Below are positions 14,801 to 21,899 of a stretch of 64,000 nucleotides of DNA, piece by piece. Every line of letters begins with the position of its first letter. Positions within the stretch are counted from its first letter, which is position 1. This stretch comes from Microvirga sp. SRT01. Its GTDB lineage: Bacteria; Pseudomonadota; Alphaproteobacteria; Sphingomonadales; Sphingomonadaceae. The stretch lies in the NCBI GenBank assembly GCA_018139225.1, contig JAGSNX010000002.1:434001-498000 (forward strand), in the 5' to 3' direction. Both the position numbers and the translations under genes were made by a program. A model generated the notes under the pieces. That model ran no database searches, was not told the origin of the DNA, and worked only from the letters and a program-made list of their open reading frames with translations.

Positions 14801-16117
14801 TCAGGCGCGCTCGGCGAGCGCGACGAAGTGCGACTTGACGGCGCCGCCATTGGCGGGCGCCACAGGCTTCGACAGCACCGGCTGACCGCCGATGCGGAAG
14901 ATCCAGCGGAAGGCGCGGATGTTGTAGTCGAAGTAGAGGTGGATCGAGTCCGCGAAGCTGACGCCGTTCTGCTTGCGGAACGCCTCGTATCCGTTCGGAT
15001 TGACGAACTGGATGTCGCCCAACTGTCCGACCGAGCGGGAGTGCTCATTGAACACCACGGGCCGGCCCAGCAGCGTGCCTCCCGGCGCTTCCTGATAGTT
15101 GCCAAACCACAGCGGCATGTTGCTGCCCTCGGTCCGCATGGACATCAGTGTCGGCATGATGTCGCTGTTGACCAGCCAGCTGGCTTGGCTCGGCATGATC
15201 ATGCGCGCCCACATGCGAGCGACGTTCGACGCCGTGATCGTGGCCGCAACCTGATTGTCGTCCTTGGCGACCGCAACCAGCGCCTTCGACTCCATCCAGC
15301 CCAGCGGCTTCTCGATGCCGTTGCCGTACATGAAGGCGTCCGCCGCCTTCCAGCGGATCGCGGCAGCGGCATGGCTGGTCAGCAGCGTGGCGACGCGAGG
15401 CGCGTCCTCCAGCAGCTCTTCGGTGGCGAGCACGAAAGCATACAGCTCGTTGAGCTTCGTTTCGCGCGGCGTTAGGCCCATGCGGCTGGGCTGCATCTGT
15501 TCGGCCTCGGAGCGCCAGGCGGCAGCGATGCCGCTGTTGCCCCACGGCGTCGTCTCGTCGCCCAAGCCGATGACGCGGTTCGACGCGGTCGGCGAGGGGT
15601 TGATCAGGTCCATGATCGGATCGTTGCCGTCGTTGAAGACGAGGTTGACGATCTGCTGGCGGAACTCGGCGGGCACGAGGTAGCTGCCGGCCGCGTCGCC
15701 CTGTTCCATATGGACGTTGCCCGGCGCGGCGAGGCGATCATCCATGCGAAAGTTCTGGCCGGCAGCGGGATTGGCGCAGCGGACCGCCTGGGCGAACTCG
15801 GCGAGGTTTCGGAAGCCCCCGGTATCGAGGGTGGCACGAGCCTGACCCGGCAGGATGATTGTGCCCTGCGGAGCGGGCTGCTGACCGGCCGGCGTCTGCT
15901 CGCCCTGCGCCGGGAGGCCGAGTGCAGAGACCGTGCTTATCAGTGTCTCGGCGCGCTGGATCTGCGCCGTCAGGCGCGCCAGCTTCGCCTTGTCGTCGGC
16001 GTCGGCGGTCTCTTCCTCTGCCGTCAGATCGCGATCCTCGTCGATCGCCTTCTGGAGCCGCTCCTGCTGCCGCTGAGCGGTCGCACGCGCCTCCGCCTTC
16101 AGAACCGCTAGGTTCAT
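14801..16117 (-). CDS. HK97-family major capsid protein
   Basis: A 438-aa protein. ATG 16117 (MNLAVLKAEARATAQRQQERL) was preferred to an earlier ATG because AAGGA lies about nine bases before it. Residues 1-90 are a charged helical delta (scaffold) domain that the neighbouring protease would remove. The capsid fold follows, with typical phrases AAGSYLVPAEFRQQIVNLV, TPWGNSGIAAAWRSEAEQM, ATEELLEDAP, WKAADAFMYGNGIEKPLGWM and GTLLGRPVVFNEH. It is encoded right after the S49 protease, as in HK97-like phages. Confidence 0.93.
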   Translation of the reverse strand: MNLAVLKAEARATAQRQQERLQKAIDEDRDLTAEEETADADDKAKLARLTAQIQRAETLISTVSALGLPAQGEQTPAGQQPAPQGTIILPGQARATLDTGGFRNLAEFAQAVRCANPAAGQNFRMDDRLAAPGNVHMEQGDAAGSYLVPAEFRQQIVNLVFNDGNDPIMDLINPSPTASNRVIGLGDETTPWGNSGIAAAWRSEAEQMQPSRMGLTPRETKLNELYAFVLATEELLEDAPRVATLLTSHAAAAIRWKAADAFMYGNGIEKPLGWMESKALVAVAKDDNQVAATITASNVARMWARMIMPSQASWLVNSDIMPTLMSMRTEGSNMPLWFGNYQEAPGGTLLGRPVVFNEHSRSVGQLGDIQFVNPNGYEAFRKQNGVSFADSIHLYFDYNIRAFRWIFRIGGQPVLSKPVAPANGGAVKSHFVALAERA

Positions 16118-16208
16118 GGTGGTGTCCTTCTTCATGGTGGATGGGCGTGCGCCCGCAATCGCGCAGACCACCGCGGCCTGCGCGTCATCCCCTCGCGGGG
16201 AATGTCGA

Positions 16209-17084
16209 TCAGATGGAGAGGGCCATCTCCCGCGCCGCGGCCTGCCGTCGCATCAGCGACAGGCGGGCGCGGCTGGTGTTCAGTTGGGCAACGACCTCGC
16301 GCAGCGTCTTCACCCCGTCAATCGCGCCGTTCGCCATCGCGCGCTGCGCTGAGAACGTCTTGCCGGTGCCATGCACCGCGGCCACTTCGCTGGCGCGCAT
16401 GTTCCGGCCCCGCGCGATCGCCGCGGCGAAGGCGACGTTGCTCTCGTCGACACCCTGCTGGATCTCGGCACGATCCTCATCGGCGAGCGGTCCATGGGGG
16501 TTGCCTGCGATCTTGTCAGGATGTGAGGCGACCAGCGTCGTCTTCATCCCAATCTTGTCCTCGAAACCGGACATGTCGGTGTGGCCCGACCGCACACCGA
16601 CCGAGCCGACCTCGCCGCTGGTCGTGGCGTAGAAGGCGCTGGCCTGCGTTGCGAGCCAGTACGCGGCCGAGAAGCAATAGGGGTCGGCGACGGCGACGAT
16701 GGGCTTGGACTGGCGGGCTTCGAAGATCGCGTCGCCGCACTCGGCGCAGCCCCACACGTAACCGCCAGGGCTGCGGATGGGCATGACGATCGCGCCGATT
16801 TTCGTGTCGGCCGCAGCCTCCCGGACGCGGTCCGCCAAGACGTTGTAATAGGTCGAGCCGTAGAGGCCTTGCGGCGCCAGCGTGCCCGTGATCGGCAGGA
16901 TAAGCGTCGAGCCCTCACGGATCGGATCGGCGGGCTTGGCCGCTTCCTTGCTGCCCGACATCATGGCAGCGAAGCCTTGAATAGACTCCGGCAGCATGTT
17001 CTCGATCGAGCCGCTCTTCAACATCGCGTTGAGGTAGCCGGGGTGCATCGCCCACAGGGCGGATGCGGCGAAGAACCGGTCCAT
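16209..17084 (-). CDS. S49-family capsid maturation protease
   Basis: A 291-aa protein of the SppA/ClpP-like S49 family. LILPITGTLAPQG and RSPGGYVWGCAECGDAIFEAR form the oxyanion region. The nucleophile is Ser139 (YCFSAAYWLA) and the likely general base is Lys191 (ASHPDKIAGNPHGPL). GEVGSVGV before it is a family hallmark. It probably cleaves the delta domain from the capsid protein during maturation. It begins three bases after the portal gene. Confidence 0.92.
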   Translation of the reverse strand: MDRFFAASALWAMHPGYLNAMLKSGSIENMLPESIQGFAAMMSGSKEAAKPADPIREGSTLILPITGTLAPQGLYGSTYYNVLADRVREAAADTKIGAIVMPIRSPGGYVWGCAECGDAIFEARQSKPIVAVADPYCFSAAYWLATQASAFYATTSGEVGSVGVRSGHTDMSGFEDKIGMKTTLVASHPDKIAGNPHGPLADEDRAEIQQGVDESNVAFAAAIARGRNMRASEVAAVHGTGKTFSAQRAMANGAIDGVKTLREVVAQLNTSRARLSLMRRQAAAREMALSI

Positions 17085-17087
17085 CGT

Positions 17088-18353
17088 CTACTCCACCTTG
17101 TCCTGAGGGGCGGACTCGCCGCCCGTGAGTGTGTCGGCCGCACGGTTGCTGTTGAGCGGCGTGCGTGCGTCCTTCGACCAGTCGACGCTGAGCGGTGCCA
17201 AGCCGAACCAGCCGGTGCGCAGCTCGTCGACGCTCATCACCGACGCCGTCCGCGCCAGCACCGCGTTCTTCCACTGCGTGGCGGCATCGCCGCGCAGCAT
17301 GCTGTCGAGGTTGAACTTGGCCCGCACCTTTTGCGCCCGGAGATCGGGCGGCAGCATTCGGACTGTGATCGCCTGCTCGATCCGGCGGGTGAGGGGACGA
17401 AGCGCCCAGTTCACGAATGACCGGGTGTCCTGCTCATTGTTGCCGGCGTTGCCGCCTTCGTCCGCGATCATCGACCGCGGGATGCGCCAGTACCGCGCCA
17501 TTTCCAGCGTGCGCTGGCGGAAGAGCTCGACCAGCTGCGCATCGGTGTTGCTGCTGCCGACCGCATCGTACTTCAGGCCCTGCTCAAACACCGGCGTGCC
17601 GCCACGCTTCCACTTCTGGACGCCCTCGGAGATGCGCTTGGCGGACTCGTCGCTGAGCTTCTGTTCGGTCGTGACTATGCCGGACGGCCGGCGATCGTTG
17701 CGGAAGAAGGCACGGGAGCCGACCTCCAGCGCCAGCTGGAAGTCAATCGCGCCCTTGGCCTGCTTCCACGGGGTCAGCGGTCGCAGGCCGCCATCTGCGA
17801 TGCCCGTGAACCAGAACAGCTCCTGCGGCAGCAGTCGGCGCGGACCGGTCTCGGATTGATACTGCACCGTCAGGCTGCGCTCACCCCATTCCGACGTGGT
17901 GCGGAGCGGATGGAGCGCCCAGACTTCCAGTCCGTCGAAAGAGACGGTCGGCTCCGCGAACGCCTCGCCGCGCAGCACGGCGCAGAACGCCATCGCTGCC
18001 CAAAACTCGGCACCCGTCTGAAGGTGGTTCGGCTCGTAGGCCAGCACGTTCGCGAGCGGGAAGTCGTTCCGCGGGCCGTTGTCGTCTTTGAACTCCAGCG
18101 CCAGGCTACCGACTGCCTCGGCGATGATCGACACGCAGAAGAACACCGCGGCGACGCGCGCTGCCGTCTCGGCGGTGTTGGCTTCGGCCGGCAGGGCACC
18201 GCCGAACGCAGCCCAGTCCTCATCGCCAAAGAAGCGGCCATCCGTCACGTTCGAGGGAGCAGGGCGGCCCGGAACCGGCACCGCCATCATGGGACCGTCC
18301 GCGGAGTCGAACCGATAGTTCGCTTGGCGGCGGTAGTCGTCTGGGCTGGCCAT
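17088..18353 (-). CDS. HK97-family portal protein
   Basis: A 421-aa protein. VAAVFFCVSIIAEAVGSLALEFKDD, HLQTGAEFWAAMAFCAVLRGEAFAE, ELFWFTGIADGGLRPLTPW and YWRIPRSMIADEGGNAGNNEQDTRSFVNWALRPL follow the Phage_portal pattern. It forms the dodecameric ring through which DNA is packaged. Its ATG overlaps the stop of the large terminase by one base (TGATG at 18353). The C-terminal tail is polar and probably disordered. Confidence 0.94.
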   Translation of the reverse strand: MASPDDYRRQANYRFDSADGPMMAVPVPGRPAPSNVTDGRFFGDEDWAAFGGALPAEANTAETAARVAAVFFCVSIIAEAVGSLALEFKDDNGPRNDFPLANVLAYEPNHLQTGAEFWAAMAFCAVLRGEAFAEPTVSFDGLEVWALHPLRTTSEWGERSLTVQYQSETGPRRLLPQELFWFTGIADGGLRPLTPWKQAKGAIDFQLALEVGSRAFFRNDRRPSGIVTTEQKLSDESAKRISEGVQKWKRGGTPVFEQGLKYDAVGSSNTDAQLVELFRQRTLEMARYWRIPRSMIADEGGNAGNNEQDTRSFVNWALRPLTRRIEQAITVRMLPPDLRAQKVRAKFNLDSMLRGDAATQWKNAVLARTASVMSVDELRTGWFGLAPLSVDWSKDARTPLNSNRAADTLTGGESAPQDKVE

Positions 18354-20113
18354 CAGATTACCAACATGGCCCTTTCCTCATAGACGAAGCCGCCTGCGGC
18401 CTCTGGGTTGAGTGTCATCAGCGTCGCGGCCGACATCATCGCCGCGAACGGGTCGATCTTGGCGCTCGCGGACTGTTTCGTGATCGCAACACCACTGGTA
18501 CCGCGCGGCTCCTGCTTCACGTTGCCGATGCACCACGTCATCAGCTTCGTTCCGCCGTGGCGGACCGTCCGAGCGGCGCACTTGCGAGCCAGCCCCTTGA
18601 TGACGCTGGTCAGACGCCAGCCCTGCTGGATCGCCTTCATCTGCTCGTCTTCGAACCCTTCGCTGGCGAGCTTGTCGACGATCGCAGCGACGCCGGCCGG
18701 ATCGAGCCCGATCGCATCCTTGTCCGGGAACAGTCCAGCGTCGCGGACACGCACCAGCACGTCGACTACGCCCTGAACGTCGCCGCTCAGGTCTTCCTCG
18801 ACCTCATCGTCGCCGTCGCCGATCGCGCCGAGGTCCGCCTCGTCGGGCATCTCCAGCCGGGTCAGCGTGCCCTCGGCGATCAGCTCGTCGAGGATTGTGA
18901 CGATGTCGGGGCGGCGCTTCCAGACGATCGACCATGCCCAGGCATGGCACCAGATCAACCAGCGCTTGCTGCCCTTCTCCCGCCCGATCAGGCAGAGACC
19001 GAGCAGATCGTCCAGCCCGCCACCGTCCACGCCAGCCACGATCACCTCGCAGCGGGCGATCAGGTCATCCAGCGACAGCGCCGGGATGGCGCAGCGTGGC
19101 CAGAACTCCGACCCCTGCCACCGGTCGCGCGACAGTCGCTGACCGATCTCGACGTTGAGATACTTGGCCAGCACGATCTGGAGCGAGGTGTCGCCGTCTT
19201 CGCCCCGGCCTTCCTTCACCTGCTGGATCTTGCGCTTGATGAAGTTGACCGACTGCGACCGGCCGAGGTTGGGGTTGGTAACGTAGAAGTTGTCGGGATC
19301 GAGATAGGCCTCGTCGTCGCGCATCGCTTCCGGCCACTCGTAGAGCATCCCGAAGCTGCGCGGATCGTCGATCGTGCCATCGCGTACACCGCGGAAATAG
19401 TCGAGCTTGTCCTTGAACACCCCGCGGGGGCGCTCGTCGCTATGCGTCGTCAGGTAGATGACGAAGCCTTCCGGTCGCGACGCCAGCCCGCCGGTGCCTT
19501 CCTCCAGCATGGACTCGGCGTTGTTCTGCTTGCCGAATATCCACAGCTCGTCGACCAGCACGAAGCCGGCCTTGCTGCCGCCCACTGTGCCGGTGTCCGC
19601 CGCGATCACGCGCAGCTCCGCGCCGGTGACCCGGTGCTTGATCAGCCGCTGGTTGTCGACGACGTGCAGCACGCGCTTCAGGTCCGGGTCCGCGCGCACC
19701 ATCGCCGCGGCTGGGCCAAAACTGTTGCCTGCCACCTTCTGCGTCGGCGCGAGGATGCTCAGCGCCGCGTCATGCCGCCAGTTGCGGATGAGGGCGGTGA
19801 GCATGATCCCGGCCGCAATCGTCGACTTGCCGTTCTTCTTGCTGATGAGCAGCAGGAACTCTTCGATCAGGCGGTGCCCAGCGTTCGCGTCGTAGGCGCC
19901 GAAGATCGCGCCAACCAAATCGAACACGAACGGCTCGCACGCCTCGCCGAATGTCGGCTGCCCGGCCACGTCGACCATGCGCAGCGACTTGAACACGTCG
20001 AGCGCGGCGGTCGCCTCGGCCGGGAAGAGCGGCGCGAACGGCACCAGCGACTCCCGCTCGACGATGCGGCGCTGCCAATCGGGGCAGGCCGTGGTCCAGA
20101 TCGGCGCAGTCAC
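18353..20113 (-). CDS. terL: Terminase large subunit
   Basis: A 586-aa DNA packaging motor of the Terminase_1 / HK97 type. The ATPase domain has a deviant Walker A SKKNGKST (residues 91-98) and Walker B FVLVDE (184-189), followed by the coupling motif YLTTHS (about 220-225). The nuclease domain begins near residue 355 with VAGVDGGGLDD (Asp363). An acidic insert (GDGDDEVEEDLSG, about 425-445) is unusual but in frame. It starts four bases after the small subunit gene and is coupled to the portal gene. Confidence 0.94.
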   Translation of the reverse strand: MTAPIWTTACPDWQRRIVERESLVPFAPLFPAEATAALDVFKSLRMVDVAGQPTFGEACEPFVFDLVGAIFGAYDANAGHRLIEEFLLLISKKNGKSTIAAGIMLTALIRNWRHDAALSILAPTQKVAGNSFGPAAAMVRADPDLKRVLHVVDNQRLIKHRVTGAELRVIAADTGTVGGSKAGFVLVDELWIFGKQNNAESMLEEGTGGLASRPEGFVIYLTTHSDERPRGVFKDKLDYFRGVRDGTIDDPRSFGMLYEWPEAMRDDEAYLDPDNFYVTNPNLGRSQSVNFIKRKIQQVKEGRGEDGDTSLQIVLAKYLNVEIGQRLSRDRWQGSEFWPRCAIPALSLDDLIARCEVIVAGVDGGGLDDLLGLCLIGREKGSKRWLIWCHAWAWSIVWKRRPDIVTILDELIAEGTLTRLEMPDEADLGAIGDGDDEVEEDLSGDVQGVVDVLVRVRDAGLFPDKDAIGLDPAGVAAIVDKLASEGFEDEQMKAIQQGWRLTSVIKGLARKCAARTVRHGGTKLMTWCIGNVKQEPRGTSGVAITKQSASAKIDPFAAMMSAATLMTLNPEAAGGFVYEERAMLVI

Positions 20114-20117
20114 GGTG

Positions 20118-20597
20118 TCAGTTCAGCAGACTGGGCGGCGGAGCCGGTGGTTCGAACCGGCCGCGCAGCGACTCGGCGTCCGCCTGCGCGATCTCCTTCT
20201 TGCCTCGGCGCTCAGGCTTGGGCGGGCGAGCGTGATTGGACACCTGCTCGGACAGGGCATTGAGCTTTGCCTTGTCCAGCCGGCGACCGAGTTCCTTCTC
20301 CGCCGACACGCTGCCCTTCATAGCGCCCTCATTGAGGCGGCTGAGCTGCACCATTTCGAAGCGGATGGCCGCGGCCTCGCGTTGCGCGACCTCGGAAGAA
20401 TAATGCTTGCGCAGCGTCGGGACCGAAACCCCGATGCCCGTTGCCGCCTGTTTGACCGTCATCCCGCGAGCGAAAGCGAGAAGCACCTTGTTGGAGTTTG
20501 CGCGGCTCCAGGAATGTTCTGGCCGTCCACGACCTTCCTTGCGCGGAATGACGGTGTCGCCAAACAGGTCGACCTCCGAAAAATCCGCGTCGCTCAA
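20118..20597 (-). CDS. terS: Terminase small subunit
   Basis: A 159-aa protein with an N-terminal helix-turn-helix (AFARGMTVKQAATGIGVSVPTLRKHYSSEV, about residues 42-71), a central oligomerisation helix and a Pro-rich tail. It lies directly before the large terminase, so it probably recognises the packaging site. The site itself may be nearby, in the pyrimidine-rich gap 20,600-20,670 (CCCCCCCTCCC on the plus strand), but this is not proven. Confidence 0.88.
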   Translation of the reverse strand: MSDADFSEVDLFGDTVIPRKEGRGRPEHSWSRANSNKVLLAFARGMTVKQAATGIGVSVPTLRKHYSSEVAQREAAAIRFEMVQLSRLNEGAMKGSVSAEKELGRRLDKAKLNALSEQVSNHARPPKPERRGKKEIAQADAESLRGRFEPPAPPPSLLN

Positions 20598-20671
20598 AAA
20601 AAACCTCCAGATGAGATCGTTAGCGGTCTAGGGGCCGGCACCCCTCCCGACTTTCGACCCCCCCCCTCCCG

Positions 20672-21019
20672 TCAGGGGTCGCGCGCCTCCAGCCTCTGCT
20701 TCCAGCCGTCGTGGCAGGGCTTGCAGAGGGTCCAGAGGTTGAGGACATCCCAGAACAGCGCCTCGACACCGCGATGCGGCTTCCGATGGTCAGCCACCAG
20801 CTGCGACGTGTCCGCCTCGATGAGGCCGCACCGCTGACATGTGAACAGGTCACGGACCAGCACGTCCATGCGCAGCTTCTGCCAGCGAGCCGTCTTGTAC
20901 CAGCGCCGCCACGCCTGCTCGTCACGCTTGCGGTCGAACGCCTGCCGATCGCCCGGCAGGTAGGCCAGCCGCGATCGGGGCGACGACAGCCGCGAGGACA
21001 GGCTCTTCAGTCTGCCCAT
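20672..21019 (-). CDS. HNH endonuclease
   Basis: A 115-aa protein starting MGRLKSLSSRL at ATG 21019. Cys61-x2-Cys64 and Cys99-x2-Cys102 form a zinc site around the HNH core, with VADHRKPH (His78), Asn94 and His103. It lies next to the terminase, as in HK97-like phages where the HNH protein assists terminase cutting at cos or pac sites. An upstream in-frame extension reaches 21190 but has no better start. The DNA upstream (21,020-21,186) shows nothing else of note. Confidence 0.9.
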   Translation of the reverse strand: MGRLKSLSSRLSSPRSRLAYLPGDRQAFDRKRDEQAWRRWYKTARWQKLRMDVLVRDLFTCQRCGLIEADTSQLVADHRKPHRGVEALFWDVLNLWTLCKPCHDGWKQRLEARDP

Positions 21020-21186
21020 GTGGTCACGTCCAAAACGACGATGGGCGGCAAGACCGAAGTCGTGCCGCCCATCGTTGAGGCTCAGGGGAGAGTACCGTGC
21101 TGCGCCCGAAGGCCCGACCCAGTGTGTCAATAAATAGGCCGATTCTGTCCCATAGGCGAACAGGGAAAATGTCCGCCGCTGCACTT

Positions 21187-21720
21187 TCATCCCCTTGACA
21201 CGTGTCGGCTAGGATTTCCGCCATTCGCGGCATTGCAGATAGCCTCGACCGCGCGACCATATCGCATCCGCAGCCCGTCTGACCCTCGCGGCAGCCCCAT
21301 GATGGGCAACAGCTTCAGCCAGGATACCTCGCGCGCACCACGCGCCAGCTGGTTGATGGCCAGCCCGATCAGCTTGCGGTCGACCGGGTCGATGCCATCA
21401 AGCCACCCGAACGCCTCCTCCATCTCCGCCACGTCGCGCCGCGTCATCGAGGCCGACCTTAGCGCCACGTCGCTGCTCGTGCCGTCGCCGCCGCGCGCAT
21501 CGTAGTCACCGGCCAGCACGTCCCGGCTGATCTCCGGCCACGCCGAGCGGATGCGCTGCCATCCGCGCTCCCGGTCGGCATAGCGCCAGCACGTGCGCAG
21601 GGCCTCAACCAGCCGATCCTCGACGTCGGCGAAGCCAAGCATAGTCTCAGGGAGGGTAGTTTCTTCAAACCCAAGAATGGGAGGATGAATGGGAGGATGA
21701 AAGGTAGAGATATCAGCCAT
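21187..21720 (-). CDS. DUF6362-like phage protein
   Basis: A 177-aa protein. The N-terminal HPPIHPPIL is encoded by a 12-bp tandem repeat. Residues about 30-70 (VEDRLVEALRTCWRYADRERGWQRIRSAWPEISRDVLAGDYDARGGD) match the style of small DUF6362 proteins seen beside phage primases. The second half looks helical and possibly DNA-binding (LPIMGLPRGSDGLRMRYGRAVEAI). It is probably involved in replication or late control by context only. Confidence 0.72.
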   Translation of the reverse strand: MADISTFHPPIHPPILGFEETTLPETMLGFADVEDRLVEALRTCWRYADRERGWQRIRSAWPEISRDVLAGDYDARGGDGTSSDVALRSASMTRRDVAEMEEAFGWLDGIDPVDRKLIGLAINQLARGAREVSWLKLLPIMGLPRGSDGLRMRYGRAVEAICNAANGGNPSRHVSRG

Positions 21721-21899
21721 TTAGATCGACCTTGGGAGGGTGGGAGTGTGATCACGGATTATCCCGTGGGTGCGCCTGTCTGCGCGCTAGGTGGAACGGT
21801 AGCGTTTTGGCTCCCAACCTCCCCGAACCTCCCAAAGCCGCAGAAAACTACCACTCCCAGCGTTCAGCGATCCTCCCACGGTTGGGAACGCGGGAGGAT
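21678..21899. repeat. Cluster of TGGGAGG iteron-like repeats and a hairpin; candidate phage origin
   Basis: About ten copies of a TGGGAG-type core occur in 222 bases. TGGGAGGATGAA is repeated in tandem at 21678 and 21690, TGGGAGGGTGGGAGT lies at 21733, and inverted copies (CTCCCA or CCTCCCA) lie at 21811, 21818, 21828, 21853 and 21872. ATCCTCCC (21870-21877) and GGGAGGAT (21892-21899) make an 8-bp inverted repeat right behind the prim-pol/helicase stop codon. P4-type helicase-primases bind iterons at their origin, so this may be the replication origin. The 180 bases from 21721 to 21898 contain no gene. Confidence 0.5.

Noticed and set aside
21678..21899. CRISPR array
   Set aside because: The repeats are only 7-12 bases long, vary in spacing and orientation, and lack spacers of constant length.
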